Below are positions 10,128 through 17,500 of a stretch of DNA of 64,000 nucleotides, piece by piece; the stretch's first letter is position 1, and each line of letters opens with the position of its first letter. The position numbers and the translations under genes were made by a program. Below the pieces are notes generated by a model. The model was not told the DNA's origin, made no database searches, and was given only the letters and a program-made list of their open reading frames with translations. The DNA is from CAZGCA01 sp964524145 (lineage in GTDB: Bacteria > Hydrogenedentota > CAZGCA01): contig CAZGCA010000017.1 of the NCBI GenBank assembly GCA_964524145.1, positions 9,906 to 73,905 of the forward strand, written 5' to 3'.

Positions 10128-10919
10128 ATGTCTATCGTCTTCTGTATCGAAATGGTTGTAGTGGGCTGCCTTGTCGGCACGGTGAACGCCGCGCTCGGGC
10201 TCGGCGGCGGGTTCGTCATGGTGCCTGCGCTGCGCGAGTTCGTGCCGGGTATCGACGCGCACACCGCGAAAGGAACAAGCCTCTTTATTATTGTGTTCGT
10301 CGCCGCGCTCAACGCCTGGCGGCAAAACCGGGGCAGCGGCGGGGTGCCGTGGCGTGTCGCCGGCGTACTCGCGTCCGGGTCCATTCTCGGGGGATACGCC
10401 GGCGCGTGGTTTACGGGCCTCCTGTCCGGGAACGCTGTCACATGGATCTTCATCGCATTGCTCGGGGTCATGTGCGTTCGCCTGCTGCTTACCGAGCCGA
10501 AGCCCCCAACGGAGACAGGAAAACGACCTAAGGACGTGCTGGCATTCGCAATCGGGCTGGCTACAGGTCTCGCCTCGGGTATGGCGGGCATCGGCGGCGG
10601 AATCGTGCTGGTACCGCTGGTGCTATTGGTCGGCCTTTCCACAAACGAGCGCGTGACGGGCCTTTCCAATCTGGTAATGGTCGCCACCTGTAGCGCCGGC
10701 GCGTTCGTGCACCTGCGTGCCGATCAAACTCTCGCGATGCCCGGCACGGTCGGCCAGGTGAGTCTGGCCGTCGCGCCGCTGATCTTTCTGGGAGCTCAAG
10801 CCGGCTCACCGCTCGGCCGGTGGATGAACGAGCATCTGACATTCTCCCAGCGCAAGTTTGCCCTGGTGACGTTGGCTGTCGTAATAGCAGCGAGGATGGT
10901 GTATCGGGCCCTGCAGTGA
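10128..10919 (+). CDS. TauE/SafE family sulfite/sulfonate exporter-like membrane protein
   Basis: 263-aa multi-pass membrane protein of the TauE/SafE (former DUF81) family. It shows the duplicated half-repeat of the family: GLGGGFVMVPAL near residue 21 and GIGGGIVLVPLVLL near residue 150, each at the start of a 3-4 helix block. About eight hydrophobic segments are visible. ATG 10128 is preferred over GTG 10122 because GAGGA sits ~8 bases upstream. The gene begins 11 bases after the GH78 stop, so translation is probably coupled. Family members export sulfite, sulfoacetate or other organosulfur anions. Next to two sulfatases this fits a role in disposing of sulfur oxyanions, but the substrate cannot be read from the sequence. 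Confidence 0.88.
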   Translation: MSIVFCIEMVVVGCLVGTVNAALGLGGGFVMVPALREFVPGIDAHTAKGTSLFIIVFVAALNAWRQNRGSGGVPWRVAGVLASGSILGGYAGAWFTGLLSGNAVTWIFIALLGVMCVRLLLTEPKPPTETGKRPKDVLAFAIGLATGLASGMAGIGGGIVLVPLVLLVGLSTNERVTGLSNLVMVATCSAGAFVHLRADQTLAMPGTVGQVSLAVAPLIFLGAQAGSPLGRWMNEHLTFSQRKFALVTLAVVIAARMVYRALQ

Positions 10920-10999
10920 GACCCACCGCATACGGACCTCAGGGATCGATGCCGCTCATGCAGGCCTGGGAAAGGGCTACGCACCGTCCACGTCTCGTG

Positions 11000-11503
11000 T
11001 CAGGAAAGCCACTCCGGGACCGGGGTATCGGCAAGGAACAACATGATAATCAAGAACAGCATTCCGACGCCCAGCAGCACCGAGTACAGCTTCACTCTCG
11101 CCGGGCTCGACGCGTTGGGAAACAGGAACCGCGGATGCTCTACCAACATCTCGGCGCCCTCAAGGAAGAAGACCCAGCAGCATACGAGGCCCCATACCGC
11201 GATAACAGATCCGTAAAACGCGGTGACCCATGGGTTCCCTTCTCGCGGTGCTAAGTAGTGCACGACCGTCGGGACGCTGCCAACGGTAATCCCGATCCCC
11301 ATGATACCCCACGGTACGTTCGCCCAAAAGATGTACCAACGTATAAGTCTGTTGTAGCCTTCTGCTCGCTCCGGATGTTCGGCGATATCGTTGCGAGCGC
11401 GTCGCCGCATGACCAGACCGTTCACGCACGTGGCGAGAATGAAGACCACCCATTGGCACCGAAGCACTATACGAAAAATCCGTTGGATGACTAGTTCTTC
11501 CAT
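11000..11503 (-). CDS. Small four-helix membrane protein, function unknown
   Basis: 167 aa with four clear hydrophobic segments at about 8-28, 52-75, 89-112 and 137-160, separated by charged loops (RRRARNDIAEHPERAEGYNR; EHPRFLFPNASSPARVK). The start has GGGTACG upstream. No catalytic motif is visible and I do not recognise a family. It is convergent with the TauE-like gene and divergent from the second sulfatase. Confidence 0.75.
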   Translation of the reverse strand: MEELVIQRIFRIVLRCQWVVFILATCVNGLVMRRRARNDIAEHPERAEGYNRLIRWYIFWANVPWGIMGIGITVGSVPTVVHYLAPREGNPWVTAFYGSVIAVWGLVCCWVFFLEGAEMLVEHPRFLFPNASSPARVKLYSVLLGVGMLFLIIMLFLADTPVPEWLS

Positions 11504-11569
11504 CGTACCCTGCCCCTATAAGCCAGCACCGCATCTCGGCACGACGCTTAGAGTTTACTTCTCCGTAGA

Positions 11570-11588
11570 GGCGAGTTTCAAACTCGCC
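11570..11588. repeat. Perfect 9-bp inverted repeat (GGCGAGTTT/AAACTCGCC)
   Basis: Two 9-bp arms are separated by one base, in the 291-bp region between two divergent genes (11504-11795). It could form a cruciform or act as an operator; it is not followed by a T tract on either strand, so it does not look like a terminator. Confidence 0.5.
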
Positions 11589-11717
11589 CGGGCAGGGGTT
11601 GACTTGTTGCAGCAATGAGTTTGAATGAGAAATGCCTCTAAACCTCCTTCTACTGCCGGGAGAGGGAGCGGCGTGGCCGTGTTTCTTGTTTGACCTTCAA
11701 TTACTCTTCGTCGCGTT

Positions 11718-11746
11718 TTGACTCGGGGCCGGGGGATGACTATAAT
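11718..11746 (+). promoter_or_regulatory. Sigma70-type promoter for the second sulfatase gene
   Basis: TTGACT (11718-11723), a 17-bp spacer, and TATAAT (11741-11746). Predicted transcription start is ~11753, leaving a ~43-nt leader before ATG 11796. Its position inside the longer open frame argues against any start upstream of 11796. Confidence 0.8.
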
Positions 11747-11795
11747 GGGTCCTGTTGTGTCGTCGGGTTATCGGGCTGCATCGCGAGGGCAGGTG

Positions 11796-13190
11796 ATGGC
11801 TGGGGAACTCACGCGTCGGCAGTTTGTAATGATGGCGGGTGCAGGTGTTGGTGCGGCGTCGTGCGTGTCGGGTGCGGGTGAAACCGCCAACCCAGCGCGT
11901 GACGGCAGGCCGAACATCATCGTGCTCGTCACCGACGACCAGCGTTGGGACGCGATGGGGTGCGCCGGCAACGCCATCATCCACACGCCGCAGATGGACA
12001 AGCTGGCGGCCGACGGCGTCCTCTTTCTCAACAACTTCTGCACCACCTCGATTTGCATGGTGAGCCGTGCGAGCATTCTAACCGGGCTCTACAAACGGCG
12101 GCACAAGGTTGTCAGGTTCGATCAGCCGCTGTCGGACGCGTTGTTCGCGGAAACCTATCCGGTCTTGATGCGTGCCGCGGGATACCGCACGGGGTTCGTC
12201 GGCAAATGGGGTCTTGGCGGCGCGCTGCCGGAGCACGCGTTCGACTATTTCGACGGGTTCTCGGGCCAGGGAGAGTACTTTCACGAGATAGACGGCGCCC
12301 AAGTGCATTTGACAACTCTGCTCGCAGACAAGGCGGTCGAGTTCCTGGAAGGATGTTCGCGCGACAAGCCGTTCTGCCTGTCGGTAAGCTTCAAAGCGCC
12401 ACACGTGCAGGACAGCGACCCGCGACAGTTCCTTTACGATCCTGCGTTCGAGCACTTGTACCGGGACGATCTCATCCCAACCGCCAAAACGGCCGCGGAA
12501 CGCTATTTCGATGCGCTGCCGGAGTTCCTGAAACCTACGGAAGGACGGCACCGGTGGGAGAGACGGTTCGCAACACCGGACCAGTTCCAGCAGTCCGTGA
12601 AAGGGTACTACCGGCTCGTCTCCGGAGTCGACGCAGCGTTGGGCCGGATACGTGACACGATCGAAGAACGGGGTCTGAGCGGAAACACCGTTATCCTGTT
12701 CACGTCCGACAACGGGTTTTTCCTCGGCGAAAAGGGGCTTGCGGGGAAATGGCTGATGTACGAGGAATCGATCCGCACACCGCTTATCGTCCACGACCCG
12801 CGCCTGCCGGCTGCCGCGCGCGGTCGGCGCCGGAAGGAGATGGCGTTGAATATCGACCTGGCACCGACGGTGCTCGATCTTGCGGGTATCGACGTTCCCG
12901 AAGCCGTCGAGGGACGCAGCCTGGTCCCGCTGTTACAAGGCGACACGCCCGCGTGGCGCACAGAATGGTTCTACGAACACGATTTTGGCGGAGAAGATCT
13001 CTTTCCCGCGACCGGAGGCGTTCGGACCGAACGATGGAAGTACACCCGGTACGTGCGCCGCGACCCGCCCTTCGAAGAGCTGTACGATCTCGCGAACGAT
13101 CCTTACGAGGAACACAACCTCACAAACAACGAAGCGCACAAGAGCACGGTCGAGACATTGCGCGACAAATGGGCGGCGTGGTCCGGCTGA
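11796..13190 (+). CDS. Tat-exported sulfatase with variant signature
   Basis: 464-aa sulfatase. Residues 6-25 are a twin-arginine signal (TRRQFVMMAGAGVGAASC); the Cys at 23 could be a lipobox Cys. Metal-site sequence NIIVLVTDDQRWD at ~40-52; active-site region ICMVSRASILTG with the expected formylglycine Cys at 87. The signature is C-M-V-S-R, with Val where Pro or Ala is usual; similar CxxSR variants occur in planctomycete sulfatases. LFTSDNGFFLGEKG is the second metal motif. The start is fixed by the promoter at 11718-11746 and an AGGGCAGG tract. It probably desulfates the same glycan pool as the first sulfatase. Confidence 0.92.
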   Translation: MAGELTRRQFVMMAGAGVGAASCVSGAGETANPARDGRPNIIVLVTDDQRWDAMGCAGNAIIHTPQMDKLAADGVLFLNNFCTTSICMVSRASILTGLYKRRHKVVRFDQPLSDALFAETYPVLMRAAGYRTGFVGKWGLGGALPEHAFDYFDGFSGQGEYFHEIDGAQVHLTTLLADKAVEFLEGCSRDKPFCLSVSFKAPHVQDSDPRQFLYDPAFEHLYRDDLIPTAKTAAERYFDALPEFLKPTEGRHRWERRFATPDQFQQSVKGYYRLVSGVDAALGRIRDTIEERGLSGNTVILFTSDNGFFLGEKGLAGKWLMYEESIRTPLIVHDPRLPAAARGRRRKEMALNIDLAPTVLDLAGIDVPEAVEGRSLVPLLQGDTPAWRTEWFYEHDFGGEDLFPATGGVRTERWKYTRYVRRDPPFEELYDLANDPYEEHNLTNNEAHKSTVETLRDKWAAWSG

Positions 13191-13999
13191 CTCGTAAAAG
13201 AATCGCAGCATTTCAGAAACTCATCTACGACTATTACTGCACGCACGCGCGCATCCTGCCCTGGCGCACTACGACCGACCCGTACTACGTTCTCGTCTCC
13301 GAAATAATGCTTCAGCAAACCCAAGTGCCCCGCGTAATGACGAAGTATACGAAGTTTATCGAGGCGTTTCCTGATTTCCGCACGCTCGATGCAGCGCCGC
13401 TGCGGGACGTGCTGAACGTCTGGCAGGGGTTGGGCTACAACCGGCGCGCGCTCGCTCTGAAGAAGGTCGCCCGGATTGTCGTGTCCCAGTTCAACGGCCA
13501 TCTACCGCAGGACGTCGAGACGTTGATGACGTTCCCGGGAATCGGGAAAGCAACGGCCTCGGCCATTTGTGCGTTCGCGTTCGGCACGCCGACCGTCTTC
13601 GTCGAAACAAACATACGGACCGTCTTCATCCACTGCTTCTTTCGCAACGGAGACAACGTGAAGGACGCGGAGATTCTGCCGTTGGTCGAAGCGACACTTG
13701 ACAAGGAGACCCCTCGGGAATGGTATTACGCTCTGATGGACTACGGAGTGATGCTCAAGAAGGAACACGGGAATCTGGACAGGAGAAGCGCCCATTACAA
13801 GAAGCAGGCTCCGTTCGAGGGGTCCGACCGGCAGATTCGCGGCGCTATTCTGAGGCTGCTGACCACGAAGCCGCTCATCTCTGAAGCGCAGATCGTGCGC
13901 GAGCTCGGGGCGGCACCCCAAAGGGTGCGAAAGAACCTCGACGACCTTCGACAAGAGGGGTTCATCAAGAGGAAAGGAAAGAAGCTCGAAATCGCGTAG
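13169..13999 (+). CDS. MutY-like HhH-GPD DNA glycosylase without a 4Fe-4S motif
   Basis: 276-aa base-excision glycosylase fold. ILPWRTTTDPYYVLVSEIML plus QQTQV is the MutY/Nth N-terminal signature. LMTFPGIGKATASAI is the helix-hairpin-helix, with Ala at the position that is Ser in MutY and catalytic Lys in Nth. The catalytic Asp of MutY/Nth (LDGNV, VDTH) is replaced by Glu in FVETNIRTVF (Glu146). The four-Cys iron-sulfur loop is absent and the C-terminus (~210-276) looks like a winged helix (EAQIVRELGAAPQRVRKNLD). ATG 13169 overlaps the sulfatase 3' end by 22 bp; GTG 13178 is an alternative. Probable substrate is mismatched adenine or a related lesion, unproven. Confidence 0.82.
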   Translation: MGGVVRLTRKRIAAFQKLIYDYYCTHARILPWRTTTDPYYVLVSEIMLQQTQVPRVMTKYTKFIEAFPDFRTLDAAPLRDVLNVWQGLGYNRRALALKKVARIVVSQFNGHLPQDVETLMTFPGIGKATASAICAFAFGTPTVFVETNIRTVFIHCFFRNGDNVKDAEILPLVEATLDKETPREWYYALMDYGVMLKKEHGNLDRRSAHYKKQAPFEGSDRQIRGAILRLLTTKPLISEAQIVRELGAAPQRVRKNLDDLRQEGFIKRKGKKLEIA

Positions 14000-14102
14000 C
14001 TATCGGGAATGTGGTAGCTTTGAGTAAGAAAGCGTGTGCGGTCAAATGGACGCCGGTTCCGGGCGAGTTTAGACTACTAGGAAGGACCATAAACGCAAGA
14101 GT

Positions 14103-14993
14103 TTACATCGAAAGGGTCACTGTCCGCGTCCGACGGCGAATAAGACATACGCCAGCCAAGGTGCACATGGCCATCAGCAGGACGAAGTGGACTTTGCTGC
14201 CTACAGGTACAGGCTCTTCCACGCCCGTCAGCCAGTCCGCATAGAACTCGTCGACGCACCGTTCGGCAAGCACGAGATATGCCGCTCCCGTAAGGTGGAT
14301 GGAATCGGCGAGCGCTTCGGGCGGACCCGGAAGAGACGGGTCGCCTCCCAGGAGCGGATCATAAACCGGGTACCCTCCAGGAAGCGGTGTTTCGCCGGGG
14401 CCGAATTCGCCCGGATACCCATAGGTGTAGTGCATGAGGCCGATGTTGTTGATGCAGTAGTAGTTTGGATTGGTCGCCGTACGCGCTATGGCCTCCTGAA
14501 CCATTACGCCGAGCGCATCATTGTGGCCCTGGTCCGCAACGTAGTCGTAGCTGCACAAAGCCACTCGTGCGTTGGGCCGAATGCTCAGGATGTGCGCCAC
14601 GACGGTATCAATATCGTCAAACACCTGCTCGATCAAGGCAGCGAGCGCTTCCGGGGTGCCAGGGACCGCGCCCAGATAGTCGTTTCCGCCCATCGAGAGA
14701 TGGACGATGTCTATTGTGGGATTGTTGCTTAACTCCTGCTCGATGAGTAAGAGATTCCCAGGTGTCGCCCATTGGGCAGCATGCGTGCCCCAGAGGGTTG
14801 TCGTGCCCCCTACAACCAGGTTGTCCCCGAGCCCACGACCGTCAAGCACCGATTGAATGCGCGATACCATTGCCGGCGTCCAACTGTCGCCCACGACGAG
14901 GATGCGGGCCGTTTGCGCTTGCGCGCTCAGTGCAATCAAGACGCAGAGAATGCCGATACCAAGAACACGGAAGAGTCGATTGCGACGAGTCAT
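14103..14993 (-). CDS. Secreted SGNH/GDSL hydrolase with C-terminal membrane anchor
   Basis: 296 aa. A signal peptide at 1-27 (LFRVLGIGILCVLIALSAQA) is followed by the SGNH blocks: block I VVGDSW (nucleophile Ser), block III GGND, block V DSIHLTG (catalytic Asp/His). The enzyme would be a carbohydrate or lipid esterase. The C-terminus has a Pro-rich turn (VEEPVPVGS), a hydrophobic helix (VHFVLLMAMCTLAGVCLI) and an RRRTRT tail, the layout of tripartite exosortase or rhombosortase-type sorting signals. That is a pattern match only. Confidence 0.85.
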   Translation of the reverse strand: MTRRNRLFRVLGIGILCVLIALSAQAQTARILVVGDSWTPAMVSRIQSVLDGRGLGDNLVVGGTTTLWGTHAAQWATPGNLLLIEQELSNNPTIDIVHLSMGGNDYLGAVPGTPEALAALIEQVFDDIDTVVAHILSIRPNARVALCSYDYVADQGHNDALGVMVQEAIARTATNPNYYCINNIGLMHYTYGYPGEFGPGETPLPGGYPVYDPLLGGDPSLPGPPEALADSIHLTGAAYLVLAERCVDEFYADWLTGVEEPVPVGSKVHFVLLMAMCTLAGVCLIRRRTRTVTLSM

Positions 14994-15131
14994 TAGGCTC
15001 TCCCTCTAGTCCGTCCATCCGTTGCCGACCATGCATCATACTAGCAGGTACCTCGCCCCGACCTCAAGATGCACTGTGCAAGGAGCAAATCTGAGGTCGG
15101 CTCCGACGGCCCGTCGTTCCGGGTCGGCTTC

Positions 15132-15767
15132 TCAGGCATCAGGCGGCCCGGCGATTTCGGAAGGCTCACTGCCGGGATCAACTTCGATCTTCCCTCGTTT
15201 CTCCGGATGCCTGGCCTGGACGGTGCTGTAGAAATCCCGGATTGTCTCCATGTCGGCTTCAAGATCGCCGCTGGGCGTGATAAGCCGGCCGACGCTGCAG
15301 GTCTTGCGTCCGTAGTCGATGGACACCAGCAGGATCGGCACCTGCGCCCCTCGCGCAATATGGTAGAAACCCGTCTTCCAGTAGTCGGTTCGCGAACGCG
15401 TGCCCTCCGGGGCTACTCCAAGGATGAACTTGTCCCGTCCGCTGAACGCTTGCACCGCTTGTTCAACAATATCGTGTCGCGACTCCCGGTCGATGGGAAT
15501 GCCGCCCAGACGGCGCAGCATCCAGCCAAACGGCCAACAAAAGATCGTCTGTTTGCCCAGCCAATGGGCATGGACTCTGTACAAGAATGACGCTGCAAGC
15601 AGGTGGGGGAAATCCCAGTTCGAGGTATGCGGCGCGACTATAAGCACGTACTTCGGATCGGGCGGAAGGTCGCCTTCCACTTTCCAGCCAAACAGCTTGA
15701 GATACAGGTTGCCCAGCAGCCAAAACGGCGGCGTCACTCTGAACCGCTTAGAAGTCAGTTTACGCAT
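15132..15767 (-). CDS. 1-acylglycerol-3-phosphate O-acyltransferase-like (PlsC family)
   Basis: 211 aa. Motif I is HTSNWD (H-x4-D) at ~44-49 and motif III is APEGTRSR at ~118-125, both defining for the PlsC/LPLAT superfamily. There is a hydrophobic N-terminus (PPFWLLGNLYLKLFGW). The frame is open far upstream (to 16055), but homologous sequence begins at the ATG at 15767. Probable role: acyl transfer in phospholipid or other membrane-lipid synthesis at the inner membrane. The ribosome binding site is weak. Confidence 0.85.
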   Translation of the reverse strand: MRKLTSKRFRVTPPFWLLGNLYLKLFGWKVEGDLPPDPKYVLIVAPHTSNWDFPHLLAASFLYRVHAHWLGKQTIFCWPFGWMLRRLGGIPIDRESRHDIVEQAVQAFSGRDKFILGVAPEGTRSRTDYWKTGFYHIARGAQVPILLVSIDYGRKTCSVGRLITPSGDLEADMETIRDFYSTVQARHPEKRGKIEVDPGSEPSEIAGPPDA

Positions 15768-15921
15768 CTCAGATCTCGAAGCAGTACCGAATTTGTGCAG
15801 CGAAAAAGCCTCTGCAGGAGCTATCCGCGCCGGATTATAGCAGACGGAGACAACGTTTTCGAGCAGAAGATTGTATCGGTAGACACCAACCGCCAATTCC
15901 TCCAGGTTCGCTTCGAACGCC

Positions 15922-16410
15922 TTAGCGCCAGTTGCCCGGTGGATCCCACCCGCCACGCCCGTCGATGTACAAAACGCTGTGCCCAACGCCTCCGTGGTTG
16001 TCGCCTTTCTCGTAGGCCAAAATAGTGTCCTTGTCGTCGGTCGTGTGAAGCCCACCCACCAACACGTAGCTGCTGCACTCGTCTATGTCGTCGGGGCCGG
16101 TCACTGTATGGGACCTCCCTCGCTTCCTGTAGTGGTATCCGCCCAGTTCAGGGCACACAAACACGTCGTCGAGGCTGTCGGGGTCGGTGATTTCAAGGTG
16201 CGTAACCAAGGCCGACCACGTGTCCGGAAACGCACCATCGTGCTCGTCTGCATACAGTCGAAGCCGCAACCCAATGACCTTAAGGTTGTGGACGCACATG
16301 GTCATTCGGACCTTCTGTCTGGTACGGCCTGCTGCGTAAAGAACAAAGACGGCAAGACCGGCTATCCCCAGCGCGATAACTCCACGGACAACCAATCTCC
16401 TCCTGGTCAC
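15922..16410 (-). CDS. Type II pseudopilin-like membrane protein, possibly frameshifted at its 3' end
   Basis: 162 aa. An N-terminal helix (GVIALGIAGLAVFVLYAAG) is followed by CVHNLKVIGLRLRLYADEHDGAFP at ~38-61, the conserved N-terminal pattern of planctomycete prepilin-like proteins (NLKQIG...YA...DG.FP). Near the C-terminus VGHSVLYIDGR corresponds to the usual VLFADGH motif. After it this frame reads GGWDPPGNWR and stops, whereas a neighbouring frame continues GGIHRATGAKAFEANLEEL, which looks more like the expected tail. A one-base indel near 15945-15960 is possible. No prepilin-peptidase Gly-Phe-Thr-Leu site is seen. Confidence 0.7.
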   Translation of the reverse strand: MTRRRLVVRGVIALGIAGLAVFVLYAAGRTRQKVRMTMCVHNLKVIGLRLRLYADEHDGAFPDTWSALVTHLEITDPDSLDDVFVCPELGGYHYRKRGRSHTVTGPDDIDECSSYVLVGGLHTTDDKDTILAYEKGDNHGGVGHSVLYIDGRGGWDPPGNWR

Positions 16411-16585
16411 CGTTTCATGCCCTCTCTCTCACAACGCTGGATACAACGCTTCTTCTCCCTCTCCCCGTGGACGAGGACCAGTGTGGCGGCACCTCAGACT
16501 GGCGCCGAAACCTTCCGGTGGCAAACCCCCTTGCCTCCAGGAAACTCTTGCCGGTACCACCTGGCCAAGCCAGCGTGTTTCCAGC

Positions 16586-17191
16586 CTACTTCTTGGGTTT
16601 CCACTTTATGGAACAGCCAAACGCCGCGGTCTTCTGTTCTTTCGGCGTGTTGCCGGCGAGCAACGCGTCGAGCGCATCCGCCAGCCAACGTTCCTTCACT
16701 CGCTTGGGCTTCTGGTCATCGTCCACGCCGCCCGTATACGCCAGCTTCCTGTTCTTGTCGAGCACGAACACGTGGGGCGTGCACTTCGCATCATACCCTT
16801 TCGCAACGGACTGGTCCGCATCGAAGACGTACGGATATGGGAGCTTCTTGTCCTTGGCGCGTTTCAACATCTTGTCGAAACTGTCCTGCGGCGAGACATC
16901 CGCATCGTTCGAGTTGATGGCGACCAGCGCGACACCCTTGTCTTTGTAACTCTTGGCCAGCTCGATCAACCTGTCCTCGTACGCTATTGCGACGGGACAA
17001 TGGTTGCACGTGAAAACGACCACGATGTTCTTGGCGTCCTTAAACGTTCCGAGACTGTATATTTTCCCATCGATACCCGCCAACGTGAAGTCAGGCCCTT
17101 GCTCGCCAATCTCCAACGCTGCCGCGGCCGCAGATCCCAACGCCATGGCCACCCCACACACCATCACAAGGAACAGTCTTCTTCTCACCAT
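16586..17191 (-). CDS. Exported thioredoxin-fold redoxin (AhpC/TSA-like)
   Basis: 201 aa. ATG 17191 has GGGAGGTG at 7-base spacing and opens a signal peptide (LFLVMVCGVAMALGSAAAAA). The redoxin domain runs from GEQGPDFTLAGIDGK (~29) to ~170, with the redox pair C62-N-H-C65 in VVFTCNHCPVAIAYEDRL and the cis-Pro loop KCTPHVFVLD. The family reduces peroxides or disulfides in the periplasm. It is likely monocistronic: flanking genes are not closely spaced. Confidence 0.88.
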   Translation of the reverse strand: MVRRRLFLVMVCGVAMALGSAAAAALEIGEQGPDFTLAGIDGKIYSLGTFKDAKNIVVVFTCNHCPVAIAYEDRLIELAKSYKDKGVALVAINSNDADVSPQDSFDKMLKRAKDKKLPYPYVFDADQSVAKGYDAKCTPHVFVLDKNRKLAYTGGVDDDQKPKRVKERWLADALDALLAGNTPKEQKTAAFGCSIKWKPKK

Positions 17192-17500
17192 TTCTCGCAC
17201 CTCCCTTTGCCACTCCAGACTCCCAAGACATGCTGCGATTCTACATCGAACTCCTGGCCAATTCAACCGCCGATCAGCAGTAGACGGCAGACGGCTATCT
17301 GGCGGTCGATAGCGTTTGGGAGACATCGAGACTCCTTTCGGTCAGCGCTCTCACCCGGTCCCTGTTTCGGAAGGCATGCAGGCTCTTACATCCTTCTCCC
17401 TCCTGTGAGGGTGTTGACTTTGGACGTGTCGGCGGTGGTAGGATACCCTTGTTCGGGAGAACTTGGGCGGTAATCGATACGAATTCAAAGGAGAAGGGCC

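Noticed and set aside
12749..13168. Longer N-terminus (416 codons) for the MutY-like gene
   Set aside because: The extra ~140 codons lie wholly within the sulfatase in another frame; glycosylase similarity begins at about 13190.
17414..17444. TTGACT...TAGGAT promoter before the oxidoreductase at 17501
   Set aside because: The spacer is 19 bp and the -10 box is weak, so I did not list it.
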